IMG/VR virus record: IMGVR_UViG_3300027987_000122
Coordinates: 1 to 36,493 of that record
DNA: 36,493 nt
From: a virus
Direction: 5' to 3' (one strand)
This document shows, piece after piece, positions 5,027 to 11,038 of this stretch; the first letter of the stretch is position 1; every line of letters starts with the position of its first letter. The translations under genes were made by a program, and so were the position numbers. The notes beneath the pieces were generated by a model, which did no database searches, was not told the DNA's origin, and worked only from the letters and a program-made list of their open reading frames with translations.

Positions 5027-5416
5027 ATGAGACGCATTGCGAAAGACACGCCGGTCGGAACGCGGGTGCTGGTAGTCCGCGACGACTATTCGATCGCGCG
5101 AGACACGACCCGCGATATTCCTCGCGAAGTTGCCATGCTGAGTCATCAGCAATCTTGCTGGTTGGTTGACCTCTGCGGCGAGTTCCCGTGCGCCAGCATC
5201 GACCGCGTCTACCTAGACGAGCCAGAGCCAGGCACCTGCGCATGGGCCCACGTACAAGCATTGGCAGGGAAGCGCGTGCGAAGGAGCTGCCATGTGTTGT
5301 TGTACGGTTTACATGGCGACGGATTCGCTTGGTTCAGAGCCGACGGAAATCCTGTCCGTGGGTTGTATTTGGATGCAGAGGATGCTGAAGCCACCGACTG
5401 GGAGATCGCCGAATGA
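5027..5416 (+). CDS. Two-part protein with C-terminal DUF2829/Tad2-like domain, 129 aa
   Basis: The ATG at 5027 is set by promoter P2. Residues 1-66 form an extra N-terminal region (TPVGTRVLVVRDDYS...) with no recognised family, possibly a small beta barrel. Residues about 70-129 repeat the pattern of the 3152 gene: WAHVQALAGKRVRRS early and YLDAEDAEATDWEIAE at the end, with GDGFAWF matching DEGMLVWF. It is therefore a paralogue of the 3152 product with an added domain. If the Tad2 assignment holds, it would be a second, differentiated sequestering protein; the ligand cannot be predicted. Confidence 0.55.
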   Translation: MRRIAKDTPVGTRVLVVRDDYSIARDTTRDIPREVAMLSHQQSCWLVDLCGEFPCASIDRVYLDEPEPGTCAWAHVQALAGKRVRRSCHVLLYGLHGDGFAWFRADGNPVRGLYLDAEDAEATDWEIAE

Positions 5417-5682
5417 AGCAACGAAGCACAGTCATCTTGTGGCGAGCAGGGCCGTTCGGGCTCCCGCAGGCAGTGAAGGCTCTGAGCGCCGACGAGAAGC
5501 GCGTCGTGCTCGCCCCGGGCGAAGGATGGCACCCGACGCGTTCGCCGAAGTACAAGCGCCACGGGGCTGTCTACTCGTTCTTCGGCACTGAGCTCGAAGC
5601 TCTGCTGCACCTACGCGAGAAGGACAAGGCGCCGCGCCAGGGGCTTCTCGAGCGGATAGCAGAGCTCGATGGCGAGGCGTAG
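5413..5682 (+). CDS. Hypothetical protein, 89 aa
   Basis: ATGA overlap with the Tad2-like gene before it, so the two are co-translated. The protein has a short N-terminal strand (STVILWRAG), a basic middle (HPTRSPKYKRHG) and a C-terminal helix (TELEALLHLREKDK...LLERIAELDG). Not recognised. The tight coupling suggests a function linked to the upstream protein. Confidence 0.65.
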   Translation: MKQRSTVILWRAGPFGLPQAVKALSADEKRVVLAPGEGWHPTRSPKYKRHGAVYSFFGTELEALLHLREKDKAPRQGLLERIAELDGEA

Positions 5683-5857
5683 ACGCCGCTACTGCACAGT
5701 CTTCAGCGGGGGGCCGAAGGCCTGTTACCCGAACTACGTCCAAGCCAAGTACAACGCCGACCTGATGGCGGCAAAGCATCCCTCGATGCTGTTCGAGGTG
5801 TTCAAGTGCTCCGCGTGTCGCGCGTGGCACGTCGGAAAACCCAAGGAGCGCCAGTGA
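5669..5857 (+). CDS. Small zinc-finger-like protein, 62 aa
   Basis: Overlaps the previous gene by 14 bp. Basic start MARRRRRYC, then CYPNYVQAKYNADLMAAKHP and KCSACRAWHVGKP near the end. The Cys-x2-Cys-x2-WHxG ending with upstream Cys residues matches a widespread small phage protein type that probably folds around one zinc ion. Likely nucleic-acid binding by its charge; no specific role is known. Confidence 0.66.
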   Translation: MARRRRRYCTVFSGGPKACYPNYVQAKYNADLMAAKHPSMLFEVFKCSACRAWHVGKPKERQ

Positions 5858-6150
5858 AAGAGTTCCAAAACAACCTGTACCGGGTCCGCGTTGGGCTGCA
5901 GCGCAAGGTGCTCTCCGTCGACCTTCTGTCGCAAGACGACCCCGGCAGCTCCCGTGAGGTCTTCGTGCGCGCCATGAACCCTCATCACGCCCACCAGAAG
6001 GCGCTGAACATCGTGCGGACACGAGCCCGCACAGTGCGGAGGGAAGCGCTCCAGCGCCGCGCCCTGCTGGCAGCAGTCTTCCAGCGGTTCGTGGAGTCAA
6101 CCACCCAGAAGCAGTTCTCAGAATGGCTGAAGACGGAGATGTCCAAGTGA
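5854..6150 (+). CDS. Hypothetical basic protein, 98 aa
   Basis: GTG start at 5854 overlaps the preceding stop as GTGA; the longer upstream frame would run through the previous gene. MKEFQNNLYRVRVGLQRKVLSVDLLS is beta-like and NPHHAHQKALNIVRTRARTVRREALQRRALLAAV is a long Arg-rich helix. Could bind nucleic acid; unrecognised. Confidence 0.64.
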   Translation: MKEFQNNLYRVRVGLQRKVLSVDLLSQDDPGSSREVFVRAMNPHHAHQKALNIVRTRARTVRREALQRRALLAAVFQRFVESTTQKQFSEWLKTEMSK

Positions 6151-6536
6151 AGTTCGCACGCGTGCCGTTCATTTCGGCCAGTGGCGAGAGACAGACACTG
6201 GTCTACTGCACCGAGTGCAGTGAGGGCATGCCGGCGTGTGTCGACCGCGGCGGCGAGGAGCTGCTGGACGCATGGGAGCAGTCGCACGTGTGTCCAGGCG
6301 GGGGCTGCGACTTTGGCACTGACCCGGAAGACTCCGAGCACTTGCTGGAACTGAGACAACTCATCGACAGCGTCTCGGAGTTGTTCGGCGAGAGAATCCA
6401 CCAGGCCATTCGAGACGAGGGTGACTACCCAAGACTACTGCGTCTCTCGCTGCGAGAGGCATGGTCGGCTGGGTACCTCGCTGGTCAAACGCAAGACGGT
6501 GTACCGCAACGCAATCCGTGGGGGTACGCGTATTGA
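6147..6536 (+). CDS. Hypothetical acidic protein, 129 aa
   Basis: GTG 6147 overlaps the prior TGA (GTGA); ATG at 6123 is the alternative. The N-terminal third has YCTECSEGMPAC and then CPGGGC, four to five Cys that may bind a metal. The rest is acidic and helical (ELRQLIDSVSELFGERIHQAIRDEGD) and ends in a Tyr/Trp-containing tail (NPWGYAY). No family recognised. Confidence 0.64.
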   Translation: MKFARVPFISASGERQTLVYCTECSEGMPACVDRGGEELLDAWEQSHVCPGGGCDFGTDPEDSEHLLELRQLIDSVSELFGERIHQAIRDEGDYPRLLRLSLREAWSAGYLAGQTQDGVPQRNPWGYAY

Positions 6537-7294
6537 CCAAGCAAGTCGAATTCACGCCTGAAGAGTGGCGCGAACAGCCGAGTGGCGTGCGGCGTAAAGT
6601 GACCCATGAGTGCGACAATCCAGCCGACTGCTACGTGTTCGTTTGCCGCGACACGCAGGGCTTCTCATGCGGCCGGTACAGTTGCCAAGCGGTGGGGAGC
6701 GCTGGCGACAATCGGTGCTCCGAATGCTGGTGTCGGCGCGAAAATGCGCTGAAGCGCGAGCGCGTCGACGCCAGCGATCGAATTCACTCGGTCACGTTCG
6801 CCCACAACGAGGGTTGGGCGCTTTACTCACCGTGCAAGCGGTACCGGTATGCGCTCGCATGGCCGACTGGATGCAACCAGCACCGAATCGCGCTTCTCGT
6901 TGCCGCCAACCCAAGCACAGCAACCGAGCACGACACCGACCCGACTGTCGCTCGATGGGTGGAGCGGTGCGCTCGCATGGACTACGGATGGGCGCTCGTC
7001 GCGAACGTCCGAGCGTGGCGAGAGACCGACCCGGCGAAGGTGCCCGCGGACCCGGAGGCGATCGAGCACTCCCCCGCCGTCAACGACGCGTTCATTCTCG
7101 AGTTGGCCAAGCTGTCGCAGTTGGTTGTCTGCGGCTGGGGAAAGCTCGGGGGCGAGCGCGGCACTGAGGTGCTCTCGACGCTCAGCTACGAGGGCGTGAG
7201 GCCCCACGCGCTGAAACTCAACCGCGATGGTAGCCCCACGCATCCACTGTACCTGAGCTACTCGCTGCAGCCTTTTCCGATGAGGTCGATGTGA
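6533..7294 (+). CDS. DUF1643 family protein with Cys-rich N-terminal extension, 253 aa
   Basis: The TTG start at 6533 overlaps the upstream stop as TTGA, in line with the ATGA/GTGA couplings around it; an upstream in-frame ATG (6461) would overlap the previous gene by 76 bp. Residues about 85-253 carry DUF1643 hallmarks: LLVAANPSTA (121-130), HDTDPTVARW (133-142), VANVRAW (156-162), VVCGWGK (198-204) and HPLYLSY (237-243). Residues 20-70 hold eight Cys, possibly a zinc-binding add-on not usual for the family. DUF1643 has no established activity, although it is common in phages. Confidence 0.72.
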   Translation: MTKQVEFTPEEWREQPSGVRRKVTHECDNPADCYVFVCRDTQGFSCGRYSCQAVGSAGDNRCSECWCRRENALKRERVDASDRIHSVTFAHNEGWALYSPCKRYRYALAWPTGCNQHRIALLVAANPSTATEHDTDPTVARWVERCARMDYGWALVANVRAWRETDPAKVPADPEAIEHSPAVNDAFILELAKLSQLVVCGWGKLGGERGTEVLSTLSYEGVRPHALKLNRDGSPTHPLYLSYSLQPFPMRSM

Positions 7295-7755
7295 CACGCA
7301 ATCCCCAATCAGAACAGGAGGACTGCCCCAACTGCGTAGATGTCCTACCCATCGGCGACTGGCAGGACATCTACGCGCTCGACCAGCACCACGCAATCGT
7401 GATTTCGCGGATGCGACGTGATGAGGAGCGAGTGATGGCAACGGAAGAACAGAACGAAGAATGGGCAATCGTCGAGCTCATGGGGCATCGCCGCTTGGCG
7501 GGGCGCGTGAGCGAGGTCAAACGCTTTGGTGTCGAGCTTTTGCGTCTAGACGTGCCTAAGGCAGACGGATTCACTACGCAGTTCTACAATGGAGCGGCGC
7601 TGTACTGCGTAACGCCGACCACCCAGGACATCGCGCGCGCCGTGGCCGCTGGTTCGCAGCCGGCCCCGGTCAGTCGATTCGAGTTACCTCCGGCTCGTAC
7701 CGCGGTGAACCCAGAAGACGGCGAGTCAGAAGACGACGAACTTGGGGGTTTCTGA
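7291..7755 (+). CDS. Conserved phage protein (WAIVELMGH type), 154 aa
   Basis: GTG 7291 overlaps the previous stop as GTGA. The recognisable conserved part starts near residue 57: EWAIVELMGHRRLAGRVSEV, GVELLRLDVP and FYNGAALYCVTP. This block is a common uncharacterised phage protein; ATG 7435, preceded by GGAGCGAG, would start just ahead of it and is an alternative start. The first 48 residues contain CPNC. The C-terminus is acidic. A small beta-rich protein of unknown role. Confidence 0.68.
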   Translation: MTRNPQSEQEDCPNCVDVLPIGDWQDIYALDQHHAIVISRMRRDEERVMATEEQNEEWAIVELMGHRRLAGRVSEVKRFGVELLRLDVPKADGFTTQFYNGAALYCVTPTTQDIARAVAAGSQPAPVSRFELPPARTAVNPEDGESEDDELGGF

Positions 7756-8096
7756 TGAACAGCACGATGGACATCGACAAGCTGAAGGCGCACATGGAGG
7801 AGCAGGCGCAAAAAGAGAAATTCTATGAAGATCCAGCCCGCGCCCACTACGAGCCAATCGTCGCGGAGCTCAGGGCGCGGGTGGCGGAGCTGGAGCGCAA
7901 ACTACAACGGCACAACCATGGCGCACTGATGGACTATCAAGCGGCAACAACTGCGCTTGATGCGCTTGGTCTTGGCGCCGCGCCAACAACTAGGGAAGCG
8001 ATCGACATGATCGTAGCGGCACTGCATGCGCGCCACGTCGACCCGCGCATCGCCGAACTGGAGCGCATGGAGGATGGGCTCGATGACGAACAATGA
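7755..8096 (+). CDS. Coiled-coil hypothetical protein, 113 aa
   Basis: ATG shares its A with the upstream stop (TGATG). Residues 1-50 are a charged helix (DIDKLKAHMEEQAQKEKF, then VAELRARVAELERKL) with heptad spacing. The second half has a small Ala/Leu-rich domain. No family recognised. Confidence 0.66.
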   Translation: MNSTMDIDKLKAHMEEQAQKEKFYEDPARAHYEPIVAELRARVAELERKLQRHNHGALMDYQAATTALDALGLGAAPTTREAIDMIVAALHARHVDPRIAELERMEDGLDDEQ

Positions 8097-8679
8097 CGAA
8101 CGATGGTGCACTGAGCCGTGGCACCAGGAGTTTACCATTGGCGTGGAGTTCTTCGGGAGCACCAAGCCTATCATGGTACCATTCCACACTGGCAAATGGC
8201 TCCGTCGCGCAGCTGTTGTTGAGCATGTGACAGAACAGGCGAAGCGCATCGACGACCTGGAATCCCAGCTCAATCAGCTGAAGCACGACCGTGACGGCTG
8301 GAGAGACCTCTACACGGTGACGGCCGAGGAACAGGCGAAGCGCATTGCGGAGTTGGAAGCCCAGTTATCTGTCAGCGTGTTCGTGCGGGATCTGAGCGAC
8401 GAGGAACTCCTGACGATTCGCGCGGACCGCTGGCGAGATGCACACAACCGGGAAGAGGCAGACGAAACGGAAGCGGCTGCTATTCGCGCCTGCATCGCTG
8501 CCGCCACTCGCCTGCCCGAGGGTGCAACCCGCGCCACGCAGCGAATCAACGGCGCTGGATGCCTCGGGTTCGAAAGCTCCGACGGGTCCGAGTCGGTGGC
8601 GCTCGCGTTGCCAGATGGGCCGGCGGTGGTGCACATCGTCGTCGTTCCGGACCCAGACGCCGACCTTGACTGGAGCTAA
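8083..8679 (+). CDS. Hypothetical coiled-coil protein, 198 aa
   Basis: I place the start at ATG 8083 (MTNNDERWCTEPW), which overlaps the previous gene by 14 bp; the upstream extension is out-of-frame shadow. Residues about 45-105 contain two similar heptad segments, EQAKRIDDLESQLNQL and EEQAKRIAELEAQL, followed by an Ala/Glu-rich helix and a C-terminal beta region (VALALPDGPAVVHIVVVPDPD). Not recognised. Its stop is just downstream of the -35 of promoter P3. Confidence 0.66.
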   Translation: MTNNDERWCTEPWHQEFTIGVEFFGSTKPIMVPFHTGKWLRRAAVVEHVTEQAKRIDDLESQLNQLKHDRDGWRDLYTVTAEEQAKRIAELEAQLSVSVFVRDLSDEELLTIRADRWRDAHNREEADETEAAAIRACIAAATRLPEGATRATQRINGAGCLGFESSDGSESVALALPDGPAVVHIVVVPDPDADLDWS

Positions 8680-8694
8680 GCAAGAATCTAAGCT
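8666..8694 (+). promoter_or_regulatory. Rightward promoter P3 (leaderless type, degenerate operator)
   Basis: TTGACT (8666-8671), 17 bp, TAAGCT (8689-8694). The same geometry as P1 and P2. GCAAGAATCTA at 8680-8690 aligns with TCAAGAACCTA of P2, but the right arm TCTTGA is absent, so the operator is only half kept. The ATG at 8701 lies six bases after the -10 box, again giving a leaderless prediction. Confidence 0.55.
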
Positions 8695-8700
8695 ATGATC

Positions 8701-9036
8701 ATGCCGCGATACAGCGTAAGACTGGCAGAGATCGAAGCGGGGCTCCAGGACAGCCTGACGGCGCTGAAGACGCTTCGGTCTGACCTGGAGTGCTCACCCG
8801 AGGACAAGGTGCGCGGGCAGCACGTGGACAGGCTGCTCGAGCTCCTGGAGGCGTCCGGCAAGCGCCCGATGTGGGTAGAGGAGATCCAGGGACGCCTCGG
8901 CTGCACGGCGAACACCTGCTACACGATTCTGAGCCGGCTGTGCAAGGACGGCAAGGTCACCCGGATCACGCGGGGGTGCTACATCCACACCAGCGTCGGC
9001 CAGGACGTGATCGACAAGCTACGAGAGCACCTGTGA
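8701..9036 (+). CDS. Winged helix-turn-helix protein, 111 aa; candidate regulator
   Basis: Two ATGs (8695, 8701) are available; 8701 matches the -10 to ATG spacing of P1 and P2. Residues 1-50 are an amphipathic helix region (RLAEIEAGLQDSLTALKTLRSDLE). Residues about 57-95, MWVEEIQGRLGCTANTCYTI and then LSRLCKDGKVTRITRGCYI, read as helix, turn, recognition helix and beta wing. It is likely a DNA-binding transcription factor. Its own promoter carries half of the shared operator, so it is the best local candidate for the protein that binds TCAAGA-N5-TCTTGA; that link is inference. Confidence 0.62.
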   Translation: MPRYSVRLAEIEAGLQDSLTALKTLRSDLECSPEDKVRGQHVDRLLELLEASGKRPMWVEEIQGRLGCTANTCYTILSRLCKDGKVTRITRGCYIHTSVGQDVIDKLREHL

Positions 9037-9296
9037 GCAGATGGTCGAAGTCGCTGACCTACCCCGGCACGGAGGGGCGAACAGAGAGCCTGATGCGCTG
9101 GGAGCACCCGGACGCATCTCTTACGCTCTACACGAAGAACGGTGACTGGTACGCGAGGTCGCATCTGTGGTCCGGTGCGCTGAACGCAAGGGACGAGGAC
9201 GAGGCGAAGCGACAGGCCTTGACCAAGCTGGGGAAAGCAGCGAAACGAATCACTGAGGCGGCGCGGGAAGCGCTGAGAGGAAATCATGGACCATAG
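9033..9296 (+). CDS. Hypothetical protein, 87 aa
   Basis: GTG 9033 overlaps the wHTH stop as GTGA. The N-terminal half is beta-like with aromatic residues (MRWEHPDASLTLYTKNGDWYARSHLW) and the second half is a Lys/Ala/Arg-rich helix. No family recognised. Co-translated with the putative regulator. Confidence 0.63.
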   Translation: MSRWSKSLTYPGTEGRTESLMRWEHPDASLTLYTKNGDWYARSHLWSGALNARDEDEAKRQALTKLGKAAKRITEAAREALRGNHGP

Positions 9297-9519
9297 CAGA
9301 CGAAAGCCGAAACAGCGAGTGAAGGACGACGTAAGGGCAGCGACGCTCCGAACGTTCCTGTGCCCAAAGTGCGGAAGCACTGAGTTCTACGCAGCGCGCG
9401 AGAACAGCGGCGAGTTCAAGCGCCGGTGCAAGGGTCAGGGGTGCAAGGTCATCTGGTCCCCTGAAGACGACGATGCGCACCTTGGGCCCGCCGCAGAGCC
9501 TGAGCCCCAGCCAGCCTGA
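9286..9519 (+). CDS. Zinc-ribbon protein, 77 aa
   Basis: Overlaps the previous gene by 11 bp. A basic N-terminus (RRKPKQRVKDD), then FLCPKCGSTEFYA and RRCKGQGCKVIW give a CPxC...C-x4-C zinc ribbon at about residues 26-57. The tail is Glu/Pro-rich. Probably nucleic-acid binding. Its last 71 bp overlap, tail to tail, the end of the leftward gene at 9449-9688. Confidence 0.65.
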   Translation: MDHSRRKPKQRVKDDVRAATLRTFLCPKCGSTEFYAARENSGEFKRRCKGQGCKVIWSPEDDDAHLGPAAEPEPQPA

Positions 9520-9688
9520 ACATCTCAGCGAGCACCGCCTTCGCCTGGTCTTGGTCCAGGCAGTAGGGTCTGAACAGCGCTCCAGGCCGCTGTAGCGCCT
9601 TGGTCTTCGCGTACCGGTAGAACTGTTTGACTCCCGGGAACGCCCGGAGGATGTCTTCGCGTTTGCAGTACCAATCTTGCTCCGTCAT
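9449..9688 (-). CDS. Hypothetical protein, possibly DNA-binding, 79 aa
   Basis: ATG at 9686-9688 on the minus strand. The first 60 residues, WYCKREDILRAFPGVKQFYR onward to FRLAG, have the look of a helix-turn-helix-type small regulator; the last 20 residues are read antisense to the zinc-ribbon gene and may be less constrained. A promoter TTGCTG-N17-CATAAT sits upstream, giving a 5' leader of only a few bases. It lies back to back with the gene at 9703. Confidence 0.5.
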   Translation of the reverse strand: MTEQDWYCKREDILRAFPGVKQFYRYAKTKALQRPGALFRPYCLDQDQAKAVLAEMFRLAGAQALRRAQGAHRRLQGTR

Positions 9689-9691
9689 GGT

Positions 9692-9728
9692 ATGAGCTCA
9701 TTATGAAGCTAGTTCCTCTCACCAGCAA
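9692..9728 (-). promoter_or_regulatory. Leftward promoter and ATGAGCTCAT palindrome between divergent starts
   Basis: On the minus strand, TTGCTG (9728-9723), 17 bp and CATAAT (9705-9700) form a good promoter whose -10 covers the start codon of the rightward gene at 9703. A perfect 10-bp palindrome ATGAGCTCAT (9692-9701) sits between the two start codons. In the rightward sense TATGAG (9691-9696) lies six bases from the ATG and could be a weak -10. Rightward and leftward expression here must compete. Confidence 0.5.
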
Positions 9729-10239
9729 CATCTGGTCGCAATACGCCAGTTGGTACCCGGAAGGAATCGCCCCGGCGCCGCCGAAAGAGGGCATCTTCGT
9801 GGCGGAAAACGGTGTGCTGCTGGGTGGGGTGGGGATCCAGGAGACGGACATGACGCTGTTCCTGCTCGGGCTTCGACTGGCGTCTGGGCTCAGCATCTCC
9901 GTGACAGTGAAGGCGCTGCGCATGATCGCGAACGCTGCGCGAGGGGCCGCGGCGATGCGCGCCAAGGTGGCAGTGTTCGACCTCGGCACTATTTCTGAAG
10001 AAACCATCTTGCTGTTCGAGGGTCTGGACTACAGCCGGCGTTACACAGCGCTGCTCATCCACACCCCGACCGCCGAGGACGACGCGAAGCCGTCGAAGGT
10101 GGCTACTGAGGAAGCTCCTGCTCCTGAGCAGGTTCCTGATGCCGATGAGGCGTCACCAGACGAGGAGCCTGTGGTTCCCCCGAGGAAGAAGCGCCATCTT
10201 CGGCCAAAAACCCCAAAAAAGAGCCGAAAAAGTCGATGA
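9703..10239 (+). CDS. GNAT-like N-terminal domain with disordered tail, 178 aa
   Basis: ATG 9703 has no ribosome site and is 14 bp from the divergent start codon. Residues 1-125 look like a small alpha/beta domain: GIFVAENGVLLGGVGIQETD, then a helix KALRMIANAARGAAAMRAK, then VAVFDLGTISEETILLFEGL. This resembles reduced acetyltransferase-fold proteins of phages, but no CoA-binding QxxGxG/A motif is seen, so activity is doubtful. Residues 128-178 are Glu/Pro- then Lys/Arg-rich and overlap tail to tail, by 137 bp, with the gene at 10103-10489. Confidence 0.55.
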   Translation: MKLVPLTSNIWSQYASWYPEGIAPAPPKEGIFVAENGVLLGGVGIQETDMTLFLLGLRLASGLSISVTVKALRMIANAARGAAAMRAKVAVFDLGTISEETILLFEGLDYSRRYTALLIHTPTAEDDAKPSKVATEEAPAPEQVPDADEASPDEEPVVPPRKKRHLRPKTPKKSRKSR

Positions 10240-10489
10240 TGCGGTGCCAGTTTTCATACCCCATGAAGAGGGTAGCCGCCAGAACCCCCGCGCCGAACAT
10301 GCGCCACGGTTTCGGTAGGCGCCGCACGCCAGGAATGAGGCTCGTGGGCAAAGCGTCTGGCTCGTCGACGCGGAAGAACTTCGGGGTGGTCAAAACCTCG
10401 AAGTCGTCGTCGCACTTGCTGGCGTGCGCGCGGTATTGCTCCCGAGCTTTGGAGGTGCGGGCGCGGATCTTGTCCGCGAGCTTACCCAT
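10103..10489 (-). CDS. Membrane protein, 128 aa (third gene of leftward island)
   Basis: ATG 10489 overlaps the preceding gene's end by eight bases. Residues 1-60 are basic and hydrophilic, about 64-78 (MFGAGVLAATLFMGY) a short hydrophobic span, 82-95 (HRIIDFFGSFLGF) a second amphipathic or membrane segment, and the tail is Gln/Pro/Glu-rich. The last 137 bp are shared with the opposing gene, and that part of the protein may be unstructured. With its coiled-coil and lipoprotein neighbours it could belong to a lysis or envelope module; no endolysin is present to support this. Confidence 0.58.
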   Translation of the reverse strand: MGKLADKIRARTSKAREQYRAHASKCDDDFEVLTTPKFFRVDEPDALPTSLIPGVRRLPKPWRMFGAGVLAATLFMGYENWHRIIDFFGSFLGFLAEDGASSSGEPQAPRLVTPHRHQEPAQEQELPQ

Positions 10490-10775
10490 GGAGCCTGTAG
10501 AGTGGGGAGAGTTCTTCGGCCTTCTGCTTGTCGAGTGGTTTCCCGAGCGCGTTGTCGACGAGGAGCTGCACGGCGACGGTCAGCTTGTCGACGGACTCTG
10601 TCACGCGCCCAAGTTCGGCTGCAATCTCCGTCACGCTCTCCTCGATCGCAGCCAACCGGGCGTCGGTGTGGATGCGGTCTCCGGAAGCGTCCTCGCGGGC
10701 CTTCGACTGGTTGTGCGCGACGCGCTCGATCGCCTCATCGAGACCCTTGATGGCGTTGAAGGTGTCGCGGTCCAT
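10482..10775 (-). CDS. Coiled-coil protein, 97 aa
   Basis: ATG at 10773-10775, three bases after the stop of the lipoprotein gene. Residues 10-75 are a long heptad helix (LDEAIERVAHNQSKARE...LAAIEESVTEIAAELGRVTESVDKLTVAVQLLVDN). No membrane segment. Likely oligomeric and probably a partner of one of the two membrane-associated neighbours. Not a recognised family. Confidence 0.6.
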   Translation of the reverse strand: MDRDTFNAIKGLDEAIERVAHNQSKAREDASGDRIHTDARLAAIEESVTEIAAELGRVTESVDKLTVAVQLLVDNALGKPLDKQKAEELSPLYRLHG

Positions 10776-10778
10776 GGG

Positions 10779-10997
10779 TTATTCCGCGAGCGCCTCTTCG
10801 AGAGCTGCCGCGCACTCGCTGAGCTTCGCCCCTCGCCGGCAGAGGTCTTGGGCCTTCTCGGCGCCCGGGAGACTCGCCGCTTTCGCGCAGATGTCTTCTC
10901 GGGCTTCATCGGCGGCGCTGCGGGCTTCGCTTACGGCGCTACCGACGCAGGCAAGGGAGACGAGGAACGGGCACAGGCACAGAAGAGCTGGTTTCAT
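10779..10997 (-). CDS. Small putative lipoprotein, 72 aa
   Basis: The start is placed at ATG 10995-10997, because the resulting N-terminus MKPALLCLCPFLVSLAC is a lipoprotein signal peptide with Cys17 as the lipidation site (lipobox S-L-A-C). A longer form starting at 11033 would bury this signal. The mature part is about 56 residues, helical, with three Cys (37, 53, 62). In phages of Gram-negative hosts small lipoproteins can be outer-membrane spanins, but those are usually Pro-rich and paired with an inner-membrane spanin, which is not clear here. Confidence 0.55.
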   Translation of the reverse strand: MKPALLCLCPFLVSLACVGSAVSEARSAADEAREDICAKAASLPGAEKAQDLCRRGAKLSECAAALEEALAE

Positions 10998-11038
10998 TCC
11001 CGGACAATGGCACGCATTGACGCGGTGGTCCATAGCCC

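Noticed and set aside
8560-8600. Possible tRNA T-arm (ggttcgaaa)
   Set aside because: No matching acceptor stem, anticodon arm or CCA nearby; it lies inside a coding frame.
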